Below are positions 22,305-34,356 of a stretch of 64,000 nucleotides of DNA, piece by piece. Both the position numbers and the translations under genes were made by a program. This DNA is from Gonatopus flavifemur (taxonomy: Eukaryota > Arthropoda > Insecta > Hymenoptera > Dryinidae). The notes beneath the pieces were generated by a model. It worked only from the letters and a program-made list of their open reading frames with translations. It was not told where the DNA came from and made no database searches. The DNA lies in NCBI GenBank assembly GCA_018340375.1, contig JAFFJZ010000007.1, positions 2,294,001-2,358,000 of the forward strand, read 5' to 3'. Position 1 is the first letter of the stretch, and each line of letters starts with the position of its first letter.

Positions 22305-23192
22305 ATATACCTTCTGATCAAAAAGTACTCGGAATTCTCTATTCAAACAAACCGCGCTTAAGATATTGTCGGAATCTTTTGTTTTCCATGTTATTTCATC
22401 TGTTATTTAGCGCTCAAATGTCTGTTTGCGCCTCATTCGTCAGAAGTTAGTGCGTGTTGCCTTGTGAACGAGTCAGTGTTTGTTGTGGTCTGCGAATTTC
22501 GCAATGTCGAATTTGGTTGAGCAAAGTTTGTCTAAAATTTTGTGTTTTCAACAAAATTTCATGTGCGGAAGCGTTGAAGATGTTAACAGAAACCGACGGG
22601 GACTCGATGATGTCGAAAACACAAGCGTACGAGTGGTACAAAGAGTTTAAAGCAGGTCGTATTGTGGTTGATGATTTGCCTCGTTCCAGTCGTCCATCCA
22701 CCAGTATCACTGACGAAAATATTGATAAAATTCAAGAAATCGTTCTCGCAAATCGTCGTGTGAGCATCAGGGAGATAGCATTCGATCTTGGTGTCTCGTT
22801 CGGATCGGTGCAGTACGTTATGCACAATATTCTGGCCATGAGACGAGTTGAAGCACGGCTTGTGCCGAGAGTGTTGAATTTGTTGCAGAAACAGCATGGC
22901 ATTGATGTTGCTAAACAAATGCTCTCTTTGGGCCAAAATGTTACCGAAGGCATCATTACCGGTGAGGAAACATGGGTCTACGAATATGACATCGAAACTA
23001 ACCAACAATCATCGGAATGGCGCTTTTCAGACGAGTCAAAACCTAAAAAACCGCGACAGAGTCGATCTAAAATCAAGGTTTTGTTTACTGTTCTCCTTGA
23101 TCGCCGTGGTGTGGTCCACTCCGAATTTCTCCCACCAGGTCAGACAGTGAATAAGGAATATTACGTGAGCGTATTGAAGCGTTTGAGGGAAA
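22305..23192 (+). mobile_element. Mariner family 1, copy 2 (3'-truncated)
   Basis: The left TIR TATACCTTCTGATCAAAAAG starts at 22305. Homology to copy 1 ends at about 23192 (TTTGAGGGAAAACG), and no right TIR is found, so the second half was lost. It lies within the 19948-24754 element. Confidence 0.85.
22504..23192 (+). pseudogene. Mariner transposase N-terminal half, copy 2
   Basis: Open but truncated. The start equivalent to copy 1 is MSNLVEQSLSKILC (22504), which is in a different frame from the downstream open reading (22454-23251), so a small deletion near KVCLKFC shifts it. The HTH region and the catalytic-core start are present. The first catalytic Asp is substituted: ITGEETWVYE instead of GDETW. 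It continues further than copy 1 (VVHSEFLPPGQTVNKEYY) and stops before the second Asp motif. The last 20 residues of the open frame are non-mariner DNA. Confidence 0.8.
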
Positions 23193-23342
23193 ACGTAAGT
23201 GATTCATTACCATCAACATGCAGATTTGTTATGATTTCATTGAATCAATAATCGAATCGATGTTCGTGGATCTTCTGTGCTTTCTAGCACGGAAAGGAAT
23301 AGTTGAATTGACTATGTGATCATTTTGCCTGAGGAACATACT

Positions 23343-23565
23343 GAGTTTTCAATGGAAATTACTGCGGAACAGAGCCGCCAGATGGGTATTCCCGCAGAGC
23401 GGAAGTGTACCCTACTATCGTCCCGTGTATGTAAGTTACATGTGTGTAAAGGTTCCGAGTGGTGGTGAGAATATGTATATGAACGATAGTAGGGGTACTA
23501 TTCCCCTGAACGGCAATGCCCACCTGGCAGCTCTGCTGCGGAACATTGAAAATTCGATTACACGT
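23343..23565. mobile_element. GC-rich hairpin element
   Basis: The left arm (23343-23425: TTTTCAATGGAAATTACTGC, CCGCCAGATGGGTATTCCCG, ACCCTACTATCGT) is matched in reverse by 23484-23565. A spacer of about 58 bp separates them. No target duplication is clear. The sequence is markedly more GC-rich than its surroundings. A TATAAAAGG sequence at about 23587 follows it, but no gene is visible downstream. Confidence 0.65.
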
Positions 23566-23787
23566 CCATTGGCTCCGCGAAGTAATATAAAAGGAGTGTC
23601 ATCACCCACACGCGACAGTCACCGATGAATCACGTGGCTTCTCCGTGGAATAAAGGGAGAAGAAAGGGAGCAGTGGATACCGCGTGGTACGACGAACAGG
23701 CAGCGTAAAAGTAACGGAGGAATTTCCAGGACGTGTTTTTGTGCGGACATTTCTCCGCTGCCTCCACGCTGCTTCTCCGTCGTACCA

Positions 23788-24480
23788 CCATTCAAATCGC
23801 AGCAAAACGTTTGTGGGATCTTGGTTGTCAATCCCGATCCGAATCATGAAAAAACGTATTGGATCTGTTCAAGAGGCCCTGCGTTGCCCTGTGCATGCAC
23901 TCATGGATTCCAATTCAATTTGGTCTAAATTAACCAGCCACTCGCTCATTGGAACTCCCCAATGAATCAGTGGAACACCTATTGAATCCTATTGGGATGA
24001 CTATATCAATATCACTGACCGTCAAACCCAAAACCATGTAACAACTCACATTGATTCTCATTGAATTCTTACGTCATCACACAGATTCAGTATGTGATAT
24101 TTTACCATTCAAATGCAGATGGAGTCTCATTCATCAAATCATTGAATGCCTCATTGAACCCATCCAAATCGCAGCAAAACGTTTGTGGGATCTTGTTTGT
24201 TAATCACGATCCGAATCATGAAAAAACCTGTAGGATCCGATTGAGAGGCCCTGCGTTGCCCTGTGAATCCGCTCATCGATTCCAATTCAATTTGGTCTAA
24301 ATTAACCAGCCACTCACTCATTGGAACTCCTCAATGAATCGGCAGGATACCTAACGAATTCTATTGAAATGACGATATTAATATCACCGACCATGAAACC
24401 CAAACCCATGTGCCAACGCGGATTCATTCTCATTAAGTTCATTCGTTATCACCCGGATTCAGTACATGATACCCAACTGT
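23788..24480 (+). repeat. 372-bp tandem duplication
   Basis: CCATTCAAATCGCAGCAAAA at 23788 recurs as CCATCCAAATCGCAGCAAAA at 24160. The two units stay aligned through GAGGCCCTGCGTTGCCCTGT and AACCAGCCACTC(G/A)CTCATTGG to about 24480. About 88% identical by eye. Non-coding. Confidence 0.75.
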
Positions 24481-25429
24481 CAAAATGCTGATACAATCTC
24501 ATTGAATAAGATTCTCAAATGCCTGAATCGATTGCGATTCAGTGTAATCGAAGCTTATCGTTCTCACACACATTGGAGCCTATTCAATCCATCAGTCATA
24601 CTCGCTTCTTTTCCTATTCATGAATAAGACAGCCCATGGCAGTGATCCGATTGGATTCAATCAGCATTTCGACTGCACAATGTTCTGATTCATTCCGATT
24701 AGTCGATTGATCAATAGTATTTGGTCGGAATCAATCGTTTTTTTCAACCAGGGATATCTTTTGATATATTTGTTTGTTGATTCTTGAGCTTCTTCTGACA
24801 TTCGGCCAATAGGCAACAATGCAGAATCGATGATTTGGCGTCCATGGATTAATACCTTGTGGACTGATGTTGGCATGTGATACCATGGATAGAGTTGAAC
24901 AAATTTGAAAGCATATACATTGAATGTGGTAAATGATTCGCATAGAAAGGTGAGGTATGAAACAGTTTATTCGCTGCGACAGAAATGGGAGATTGTTTCC
25001 AATGTCGATATTCGATACTCGAAACATTTGTTGCCATTCTAATGATTCAAAATTATGAATTAGATCATTTTTTCACAGGTTTTGGCTAGCGCTTTTCAAG
25101 ATTGGCCAGACTGTACATCTCTTCTACACACCGAGAAAAATTTGTAGTTGTTATGACTAAAAATTCCGTGAAATGAAACCTGAAGTACAGAAGTCAATTG
25201 TCCCAACTAAATATCAGTTCATTCAACTTGAAATTCTTGTGAAAACAAACATTATTCCAGTTCGGGCAACTTGAATGTTTCATTCAATGTCGTTTCTAGT
25301 GACAGCAACTAAACATCCTAACAGGTACACCCACTGACCTTCACTTCGCATCTCCATAAATTCTACGTGCACTGTGAAAAATTCCTTTGTAGATCCATTA
25401 TTATCAACTCTTCCACCTGGATCATACCT

Positions 25430-25750
25430 GTGAGGCCCAGAAACTCGTCAGCCCAGTGCGCAAGGTTACATGAATGTTACATATAAATCACATAACATAA
25501 AACAACAATTACGTATGACGGGGGTCAAGTATGAGTCACAATTTCTCTCTCAATCACTTAACAATGAGAGGAATTATATGAAAATTGTGAATTGATTGAC
25601 TGGATGAATTCCGTATGTAACCATTCTGTAACATACAAGTGACAAACTTTTACGTAACACTGATGTCACTGATACATCATATATATGTGAAAATGATACG
25701 TAAGTTTGTGATTTCTGTGTTACGTAACACTCACATGTAGTGTTCACCGG
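25430..25750. mobile_element. Degenerate inverted-repeat element
   Basis: CAAGGTTACATGAATGTTAC...TAAATCACATAAC near 25460 aligns with the reverse complement of GTGATTTCTGTGTTACGTAA...CACATGTAGTGTTCACCGG (25700-25750). Internal TTACGTAACA palindromes recur. Low similarity. Bases 25040-25430 and 25750-26640 hold AT-rich DNA with no gene I can support. Confidence 0.4.
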
Positions 25751-26639
25751 GAGAATGTTCTAATATGTTGATAATATTGCGAGAATGTCTTCAGAGCATC
25801 GTAACTGATGTTAGTGACACAATACATTCTGAAGATGTTCTTAGAATATTTCTGAGACGTTCTGAAACATTCGTGTGATGTGGACATCTGTCCCCGATAC
25901 CGTAGCATTTCACGACCACACTATGAGAAACAAGCATCAAATTACTGCAACAACTTGGCCTAGATTGTTTCAACATTTCAGGTAATTGTGATGTATCTTT
26001 AGGTTTTATGTGAATTTACACGGACACCAGGATGGTAATTTTCCAAAAACCAAGTACTGATAAAATGAAATTAGATCCACATGTCAGTATAATATTGCTA
26101 CACTACAACCGTAGGTAATTCCACAAATACTCAAAACTGGTGAGATATAATTACATGTACATCGCAACGTGCAATTGTATGAAATTTCCATGAAAATATT
26201 GTTGACATGTGGGTGTGTTAATTGACCCCGGGTGTATGTGTATATTTACTGGTGTGCTTAGTTGGTAATCTTATATCACTATGTATCATATGATGTTTGA
26301 ATGCCAAGTTTCGTGGAGTGTTTCGCCCTTATCATCAGCGTAGATCAGGATTCTTCTTCCCGAAATGGAAATCCAGCAAATATTCAATAATTGATGGATT
26401 CCCTTCGGGAGATTCGCTTCTGCCGTACATAATCAGTTCTATGCTCTGAATGTCGTATGTCTCTGAAAGAGATGATATCGAACACAAAGCATCATATTTC
26501 AAAACCTAACCAACATAATTTGTTTCAAATGATTACATGTACTTATGAAAAACTCATCTGAAAAACATCAGGAGCCACGATACACTTCCACAAAAACGAT
26601 GAACGCGATAATATATTCTTGGCTTCAACACTGAGGATC

Positions 26640-27020
26640 AATTTTTAGGCACTCATCGGTATACGTAGTATACCAGCACGGAAAGCCTATTGCACCCACC
26701 ATCGTACCCTCTGACCCTATCTTCTAAAATATGTGAGTAATTGAATTGGGAGTTGGATAGTTTTTTATTTCATTCAATACGGGATGATGATCTGTGGGGT
26801 TGTCTGTGTGTCTGTCTGTCGGTCGTCGGTCTGTTTGCGGTCAGAATAACTCTGGAGCAAGTGAACCAAATGCAATAAAATTTAAAGGGGACCTTTTTCA
26901 AACCCTTTCCCAGGTAAAAGTCAGTTTTATTTGGAATCGGACAGGTCCTTCTATTTTTTTCTCATTTTTTCTTCAAAAAATAGGTGATCTCAGTGGGGAT
27001 TTTCTCCGTTGCATACATAT
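26640..27020 (+). repeat. Dispersed repeat R1, copy 2
   Basis: Inverted partner of 18760-19140 (TTTTTAGGCACTCATCGGTA, CCTATTGCACCCACC, the GTCTGTCTGTCGGTCGTCGG tract, and AAAAAATAGGTGATCTCAG). The 101-residue open frame across it is not a gene. Bases 27020-27330 have no identifiable content. Confidence 0.6.
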
Positions 27021-27329
27021 ACTTATATATAAGTCATTTTCTCCGCAGGCTTTGAATATTCGTTACTCTGGCTTGAATCAACATGTTGTGGAAATTTGAA
27101 TCGTTTATAGAAACGAAACGAAAATTCAAACTCACAAAACCTGACAAATTATCGGTATTTATCCCCAGATTTCAACTTCTTGAAATTGCAAACATAGTTT
27201 AAAGTTGCACTGCAAGATTTTTTGGTCTATAATATCTGAATATTGTGTTATTCGAGTACTAATTCGTTTCAATAAACGATTCAAACTTCAGCAACAAGAA
27301 TCAACGGATTATTATGAAAGATGAGGTCA

Positions 27330-27540
27330 AGGAGTTTCCGAGGATGCTGAATCCGAATCTGACGTTAAAAATGAATTCAAGATAACGGATCCAGTATAGC
27401 GGACGTGAATTTAGTCATTTCTGCATTTGTGAACAGATTGATATGACACATAGGTTCCGAGGGTTTTGGAGGGTTCTGGGAGCGAATCTGTAGTCAGGAT
27501 ACGAATACAAGATCGCGGATCAAATCCCTCAGAAGTCATT
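27330..27540 (+). repeat. ATGGCGGA-type repeat, third locus
   Basis: Diverged units: CCGAATCTGACGTTAAAAAT, GATAACGGATCCAGTATAGC, GGACGTGAATTTAGTCA, then GGTTCCGAGGGTTTTGGAGG. Reverse-oriented relative of 14850-16010. Confidence 0.6.
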
Positions 27541-27760
27541 TTGGAGGTCATTTGGGGGTCAAGATGGTTTTTTCAAACCGCACTCCCATTTTTCACCATG
27601 CCATGTGAAAGCTAGTTCCAAACCTTTGACGGAACACTTGTCACGGACTCCCTCTCGCCCATTAGGGTGCAAGTTATGGACCATCGAAGTTATTGATGAA
27701 CTGCTCTTAGCGCTACCCAGGAACAACGACGTGGACGTGGTAGTTCTCTGTTCCCTCTGG

Positions 27761-27885
27761 GATGCTTAATTATTATGATTCCCTGTGCCTTTCACATGTG
27801 GGTTGCTTGATTATTGTGAGTCCCCTTGCCTCTTACATGTGGAGTGCTTGATTAATGTGAGTCCCCTTGCCTCTCACATGTGGGA
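27761..27885 (+). repeat. 41-bp minisatellite, three copies
   Basis: TGCTT phase markers at 27763, 27804 and 27845, and the start of a fourth unit at 27886. The unit contains GAGTCCCCTTGCCTCTCACA followed by TGTGG. Bases 27900-29280 show no supportable gene; the 106-residue frame at 28613-28933 is purine-rich and unconvincing. Confidence 0.8.
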
Positions 27886-29280
27886 TGCTCGATGGTATCA
27901 CAATAATTGCTCGAAGTTGTTCCCCCCTACTTGAATACACAATCCCAGTCTTCGTCGATAATTCGGAACAGTGTTCAGTGACGGCATCGTTCAACTGTGT
28001 GAAACGAATTGAGAAAAAAGCTTCATGAAAACGATTCAGGTTACGACTGAATCCTGTTGTCTTGGTGTGGGATGATTATTTTTTTTCCTGGTCCATCAAC
28101 CTTGTTGCAGAGTCTTCCAGCGTCAGCACCTATCTACTTGGCGAGCGTGAAGTAGCCTCTACAGTTTCGCAGAGATCCGTATGGATACGAGTCATCTACT
28201 TTGCAAGTCTCGTGAGTCTCGAGTTTTTGAATTATTGAATTATAAACAGTGAAGAATAGTCGGAAGTTTCCTATACACAGCAATCGGAAAATTCCAATCG
28301 TGCGATAGGAAATCAATTTCTGATAAATGTATATGAAATTCCCTATAAATTTAACTAAAAATTCCAAACGTCATGAAATTTTTACTATCATCTTCCAGTA
28401 AATTTCCAGTGAAATAGGGGAAATCCCTGACGCATGTATGTGTTCATTACTTCTGAATATTTATGCGAAGTTTCCCATGTACATTTTTTACAGTGTAAAT
28501 CGTTGATTGGAACTTCACTTCTGCATCGATTCCGTAGAGAGACAAATTTTTATCAATACTGGCTCAGTGTAGTCTCTTTACGGTATTCTACGTCATTATT
28601 GAATCTGGTTCAGTGCTGGCACATCTCGACCCCATAGAAACAGCCTTATTCCTAGACCGTTTGTTGGAACTCTGTTCCTCTATCGATTCGGTAGTAAGAC
28701 AGAGGGGCTGTAGCGGTTTCTTTACCGGAAATAATTTATCGATGAAAGAGTCGATAAATAACTCCACATTTGAGACGTTATGTATACGGACAGACGTGGA
28801 AAGGGAACGTGACATCGTCAACTGTGACATGATGGTAGAAAGGAGAGAGAAGAAGGAAGACACGACGAGTGAAGAGGAACTGAAAGAACGCGTACTGAGA
28901 AAAGGAAAGAAGAATAGATATAAAAGGGTGTGACTCTGTCCCCTATGCCACAGCATGAGGTGGAACAAACATATATTTGAAATGCGCGACGACACTCTCT
29001 CAGTCCATTCTTTTCCCCTTGTCCTCTCCCTTCGCCTTCTTTATCTTCTTCTTTCGATCGTCTAACCTCATGCAAGGATCTTTAGAAATTTCCAATATAC
29101 GATATCCACACCTGAATCGTGAATTACAAGCCCATAACAAACATTTCGATGCTGTGAAGGTAATACAATAGATTCGTATCATTGAATTACTTTTCCTTGT
29201 AGTTCGAATGACGATTCCCTCATCAGCTGAGAAAACGCTCACCACCGGTTTTGTTGGACGTGATTTCCATCATCATCATT

Positions 29281-29535
<255 letters not shown>

Positions 29536-30107
29536 ATTATCGGGGAGTGTTGTTCCCATTATCCACACGAATCAAGATCGATAGAACTATAGTTTCGTAT
29601 AATACGTATTTAGAATACAAATGAATCTGAAAAATTTCAGGATATTTGTTTATAGATGTTCTCTTCTCTGAAGGCGTCGAAGATACAATCAAATGAATTC
29701 TCTGGGTTCAGTCTCGCATTCTCTTTTGTATTCTGAACTCATGAAAAGATGATCGTATGGAAGTCTCGAGCATAAACAATGTGGACACACTGAAAAAAAA
29801 AATAGCGGAGCCAATCTCGCTATGAAGTTTGCTCCACCATTTTCTGTTTTTTTTCTCTCAATGCAATGTTGATGCGGATATAATAATTCCCAATCTATGT
29901 GGAGTGCAATTTGGTATCTGGCTAGTAGAACAGTGGAACCCTTTTTCCATATTATAAGCTTTTTGAGAATTCAAGTAATTCAAGAGAATTTGTTGTAATG
30001 ATCTTTTGAGGGGTTTACACTGGACCTTGATCAAATTTTTGAGGATTTTTTTAAAATATCACATGATGAAAAAGTACGTGAGAACCCAGAAAAATTCAAG
30101 AATTGAG

Positions 30108-30783
30108 GGGGAAACCTCGTGTGAACAGCACTTTTTTCAAGATACCGTAACAAAAAAAGTAGGAGTATTTAGTGAATTGAAATATAATACATTATAATAT
30201 CCAAGTTTGAATCCACAACAACAAATTTTTTTGATATTAAAAAAACAAAATGATGACACTACAGCTGCTCGAAGTTAGCTCCTTGAGTTCACACCAGACA
30301 ACGCAAAGTTTCTTGTAATTGTTTTGAATTAAGGAACTGAATTTTTCTCATAAAGAACTATCTTGTACTGCATGAACTTGAATTCAGCAAAAAAAAAACT
30401 AAACAATAATGAAGAATTGAGGGCACTTTCAAAGCAAATACAGTTCTTTTGTCATTGAACGAATTGTTAAAAACCGTGCTTATTGTAACAATTTCAATAT
30501 ACCTTCAGTTCCATGCAATATATATACAAATATTCATACAAAGTTCCTCATTAATTGACCATCAACTTTTTGAGTTCGTTGTACGACGCGCAAACTTGTG
30601 AAGCCAAATTCAAGCAACTGTAGCACCATCATTTTGTGTTTTTAACAACATAAAATTTTCTTTGTGTACCTCAATCCACATATTACAATGTATTGTATTT
30701 GAATTCAATAAATACTACTATTTTTGGTCACGAAATCTTCAAAGCGAATTTGAAAAAGTGCTGTTCACACGAGCTTCACCCCT
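30108..30783. mobile_element. About 680-bp TIR element
   Basis: CTCGTGTGAACAGCACTTTT at 30117 is matched by its reverse complement at about 30749-30770. Similarity extends about 33 bp (GGGGnGAAnCTCGTGTGAAC... ends). Subterminal GTTCACAC-type motifs occur at about 30015 and 30280. No transposase. Bases 29540-30100 and 30790-32450 contain nothing I can assign beyond AT-rich unique DNA and some TGGCCCA/CCAGGCTTGG motifs at about 31360-31480. Confidence 0.6.
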
Positions 30784-32456
30784 TGAGTGACTTGCAAGGA
30801 CATGGAAAGTTTGGAAAAAGTTGAATGTATGATTTTGAGGAAAACACGGTTGAAGCGGAAGAACAATTCCCTTACGATTGAGGGATGTAATCCATCAGCA
30901 AAGTGACGAAAAAATCTTCACGTTCCTGACGCCGCGACGTGAGTCTTTTTTATAATACGTGAGACGATAGTAAATAGAGTCCCAGACAGTACGAAAGTTC
31001 ATTAGAAAGTAATTAAAATGATATCGCTCAGAAGAATTTCTTGAGAAGACAATTTTATCAATTCATAATTAATTCTTGAAGGATATATCCTGTCTCCTAA
31101 GTATTTTTTATAAATCTCCATAACGTGTTGAATAGGTCAAGATAGCGAATGTATTCTTGCTATCTCAGCTCCCAACGCATCAGCAGAGATTCTTTTATGA
31201 ATCTTAAGAAATTTTTGATCAACTTACTCGAGAAACTCTTTATGAGATCACTTGGATGTTATTTCAAGACGAAATATTTTCAACATTTTGTCAATTTTTC
31301 TATTCTTCTTCGAATTCGAATTCCTGTACAAAAATCAGAGCTGGGCAGTATCCCATGTGTGTATGGACCAATGGCCCAATGATGAACCAAGCCTGGCACA
31401 AGACCTGCCGAGACTTGTCTTGAACAATTTAACAAACTTGGCCCAGGCTTGGGAACGGTAAGATCAGGACAAGCTTGGGCCAGTGGTTTTGCTAGGCACA
31501 GTCCAATTCATTTACCAAGCATCAACCAAGGCTTGTTATCTGAAAGCATGAACCAATGCTTATATCTGAAAAACGGCTGTCCATCTGGACGAATGGTTCG
31601 AGGGTTTTTGGTTCGATATTGAGCCTTACAAAACTGCAAAGTTTCATCAGAATCAATGGTCTTCAACATGAGCCAGACATCCTAAAATGCTGTGAAGAGT
31701 TCTTCAAAATCAGTAGATCTCCGTGTATGATTACATTCAAAAGTATCCTGTTACCATTAGGTGAAGTTCTACCCTGACTTAGATCAATGAAATCTAGCTT
31801 GATGTGTAAAACTAGTGTGTAGGATCAATTATGGCAGGACGATCGGGCCAGCCCTGGCCCGATGGTTATCCCCAAGTCTTCGGCCATTGTAAATTCAAAA
31901 TTCAGTCAATATTTATAAACACTGTGCCACTCATGTGGGCAATATTGGCACAATTGTTCTCAACGAATGCTCGATCTTTACACTTGTGCCAAGCTTGTAC
32001 CAAATGTAGTCACCATTTCAAAAATATTAACAAATGTACCATGACTGACTATCCATTGTAAAAACTTGTATCTGTAATACATATTTGGAATACATGAATT
32101 ATGGGTATCTTATATTTTGTATTTGCAATACATTCTTGTGTGCATTTCAACAAAACTTGAAATACTCACTGGAATACTTTTTGGAAATATTTTTCATTGA
32201 TTATTATCTCAATTGTTATTCATTTTCATTATTATGTCATTTTCAAGAACAATCTATTGAACAGTGCGGATGTTTTTTATTCCAAAGCACTCGAGTACAC
32301 TGAGAGAGAACAAATTTTTGGGCCGAAAAATATCAGATTGACCGGGTCCAATTGGATATTTTTTTGAGTGAAGGTAACTTTATTTGGAATGGGGAAATAT
32401 TTACTCTGTTTGGAACTATATAGCGTGATACGAAGAAAATTTTCTCACCCCAAGTA

Positions 32457-33357
32457 GGGGAGACCGGGGATAGTTGACCATAGGAGTAAGTAGACTAACG
32501 GCGGAAATCTCTGTGGAGACGCAAGTGTCGCGTTTTTCGACTACAGCTGAATAATTGTCCTCATTGACTGGTTCAATGGTCAGGGACGCAAAATCACTGT
32601 CGCGTGTTGTTGAAGACCAGTAACACATTTTCAGTTTATGAACCATGTGAGTGAAATTGATCTTCCGTACATGCTTTGTTGTGACGTGGACAAATGTATT
32701 GTTAATTACTCTTCTATTGATCCAGGTATTGGTTTGATAGCTATTCTTCATATAACATAACATTATTCTCGAGTCACTGTTGTAAGTTAGGTTTTATATG
32801 TGATCAAACACAAAAATGACGTTTGGGGCTAGTTGACTAATCACCCGTTTCAGGGCTGGATAAGTGGTTACCCCGTGATCTCACATTAATTACTACACAG
32901 AAAGACCGAGTTTACTAACATTCCGAAACATAGCTATGATTTTAGGGAAAAAGAGCATCACTGAAAAATTTTCTTAGTGATTTTACCAAAAATACTAAAA
33001 GGTAATATAGTCCCATGGTTCTTTTTCACAGTCAATTCTTCAGTGATGTTCCACTTCGTTGTATCGACAGTTATTCTTCGAAATATCAATAAACTCGGTC
33101 TTTCCGCATATATTTATCAACTTCCCAAGCGTATGGTCAACCAACCCCGAACATGGGGTAGATTGACCAGGTGTAAGTCATGTTAGAAAATGAATTAGAT
33201 ATGCACTACCATAGTTTATTTTGACATTTCTATGATTAATTTCAAACAGCCTCATGGTGTCTCTATCAATCTCAGTAGTTTCCATAGGCTTCCGTATTGA
33301 AGCAGGAAAAATATACATATCCTTGCAAGAACTTGGTCAACTATCCCCGGTCTCTCC
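32457..33357. mobile_element. 0.9-kb TIR element, GGGGAGACCGGGGATAGTTG ends, TA duplication
   Basis: The left end GGGGAGACCGGGGATAGTTG and the right end (inverted GGAGAGACCGGGGATAGTTG) are TIRs of about 25 bp, flanked by TA at 32455-32456 and 33358-33359. Internally, variants of GGGG(C/T)TAGnTTGAC recur (about 32824 and 33157). There is no transposase. The ORF at 32416-32763 has no recognised content. The TA duplication suggests Tc1/mariner mobilisation. 33360-33999 shows only repeated AGCGAAT/AGCTGGAACAG motifs. Confidence 0.8.
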
Positions 33358-34356
33358 TACATAGCTTCTTGAGATGAGAAGAAAAATATATATTTTCAAA
33401 ACAAGGAAAAATGTTCTTGGGCAATAGGCCAATTTTTCACTCAGTTTACTGTTTCCTTTGTCTCCATCTTACGGGGGAAATAAAATTCACTGGGACAGCG
33501 AAATATGATCTTGTCGTCTGATTTCTCGCTGGAACAGCGAATCGTTTGCTAAAGTAGCAGATAATTTGCTAACTCAGCGAATTATTCTGCGAATTTTAGC
33601 TGAAAATTATTTGTTGAGGCAGTGGAATGTTCAGTATTATATGTAGGAATGCGAACAAATTGAGCTGGAACAGTCGACAAATTTTGCTGCGATAGTTGAA
33701 AGACCAGGTGATCAATTTGTTAGGCTGTTTGCATATTTGTGAATATGTTTCTTGAACGTTCTTTCGAAACAAACGTCCTTTCTTCCGTTCGAAAAAAACG
33801 TACATCATGTTGATTTTCCAAAATGACTCGGATATCGATGAACTTGAAATTAATAAAGTGCGAGTTGGTACAATTGGAATCAAGCCGAGTCCAGCTGGAA
33901 CAAAGTTGATCCTATGTTAGGGTTTGGACCAGCCATCATGGCTATCAGTAACTGGCACCAGCTAGGGCAGCTGAAACCAAAAGTTGGTGGTTTGTTCGAC
34001 CATCATCATCATCGTGAAGTAATCAGTCTTATGACTGGTTTGATGAAATCCTCCAACCCTGTCTATTATCCGCTAACCGCTTAATTTCTGCATATCTACG
34101 GCAGCCCTTATCTTGTATAATTTGCTTCATATAACTCAATCTAGGTCTACCTCTTCGAGTTTTACATTCATTTTTCCTTCCAATATTGTTTTCAATAAGC
34201 TATCATGCCTCAATGTGTGTCCTATCAGATTACTTCTTCTGTTCACGACCTGTCTCAAGAGACTTCTTTTTTCATTTAACTTCTCAAGTACTTCTTCATT
34301 TTTCACTTTCTTTATCCACTTTATTCTAATATCTTATCCTTCTATAACACCACATT

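Larger units (their letters stand above)
19948..24754. mobile_element. 4.8-kb TIR element, CCCTG(G/C)TT ends, TA duplication
   Basis: The left end reads CCCTGCTTAAAATAAACGAT. The right end, inverted, is TCCCTGGTTGAAAAAAACGA. They are flanked by TA at 19946-19947 and 24755-24756. Excision restores the coding frame of the host fragment, which fixes the borders. The left arm (to about 22300) is degenerate about 225-bp tandem repeats. The right arm is short (about 24480-24754). The interior carries mariner copy 2, a GC-rich hairpin, and a 372-bp tandem duplication. There is no transposase of its own. Confidence 0.75.
19640..25035 (-). pseudogene. Conserved transposon-associated protein fragment, split by a 4.8-kb TIR element
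   Basis: The minus-strand coding starts at about 24985 (after a TAA). It reads ...YLTFLCESFTTFNVYAFKF, then YPWYHMPTSVHKVLIHG, SALLPIGRMSEEAQES and NKYIKR down to 24757. It resumes at 19947 with YREDFSRKISRIETTQ and LDPHMLSLRELLKKELTSS, fading by about 19640. Removing 19948-24754 plus one TA gives AAA AGA TAC AGA GAA, an uninterrupted frame. From memory, the MPxSVHKxLIHGxxII...LLPIGxxSEEAQE signature belongs to an uncharacterised protein family found in repeated copies in many invertebrate genomes, probably transposon-encoded. Biochemical role unknown. The upstream part of the gene is not visible beyond about 25035. Confidence 0.65.

Noticed and set aside
27620..27900. Possible CRISPR-like array
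   Set aside because: The 41-bp units are contiguous tandem copies without variable spacers, and the genome is eukaryotic.
28613..28933. 106-residue ORF followed by TATAAAAGGG
   Set aside because: Purine-rich low complexity; the TATA-like sequence lies at its end, and nothing coding follows.
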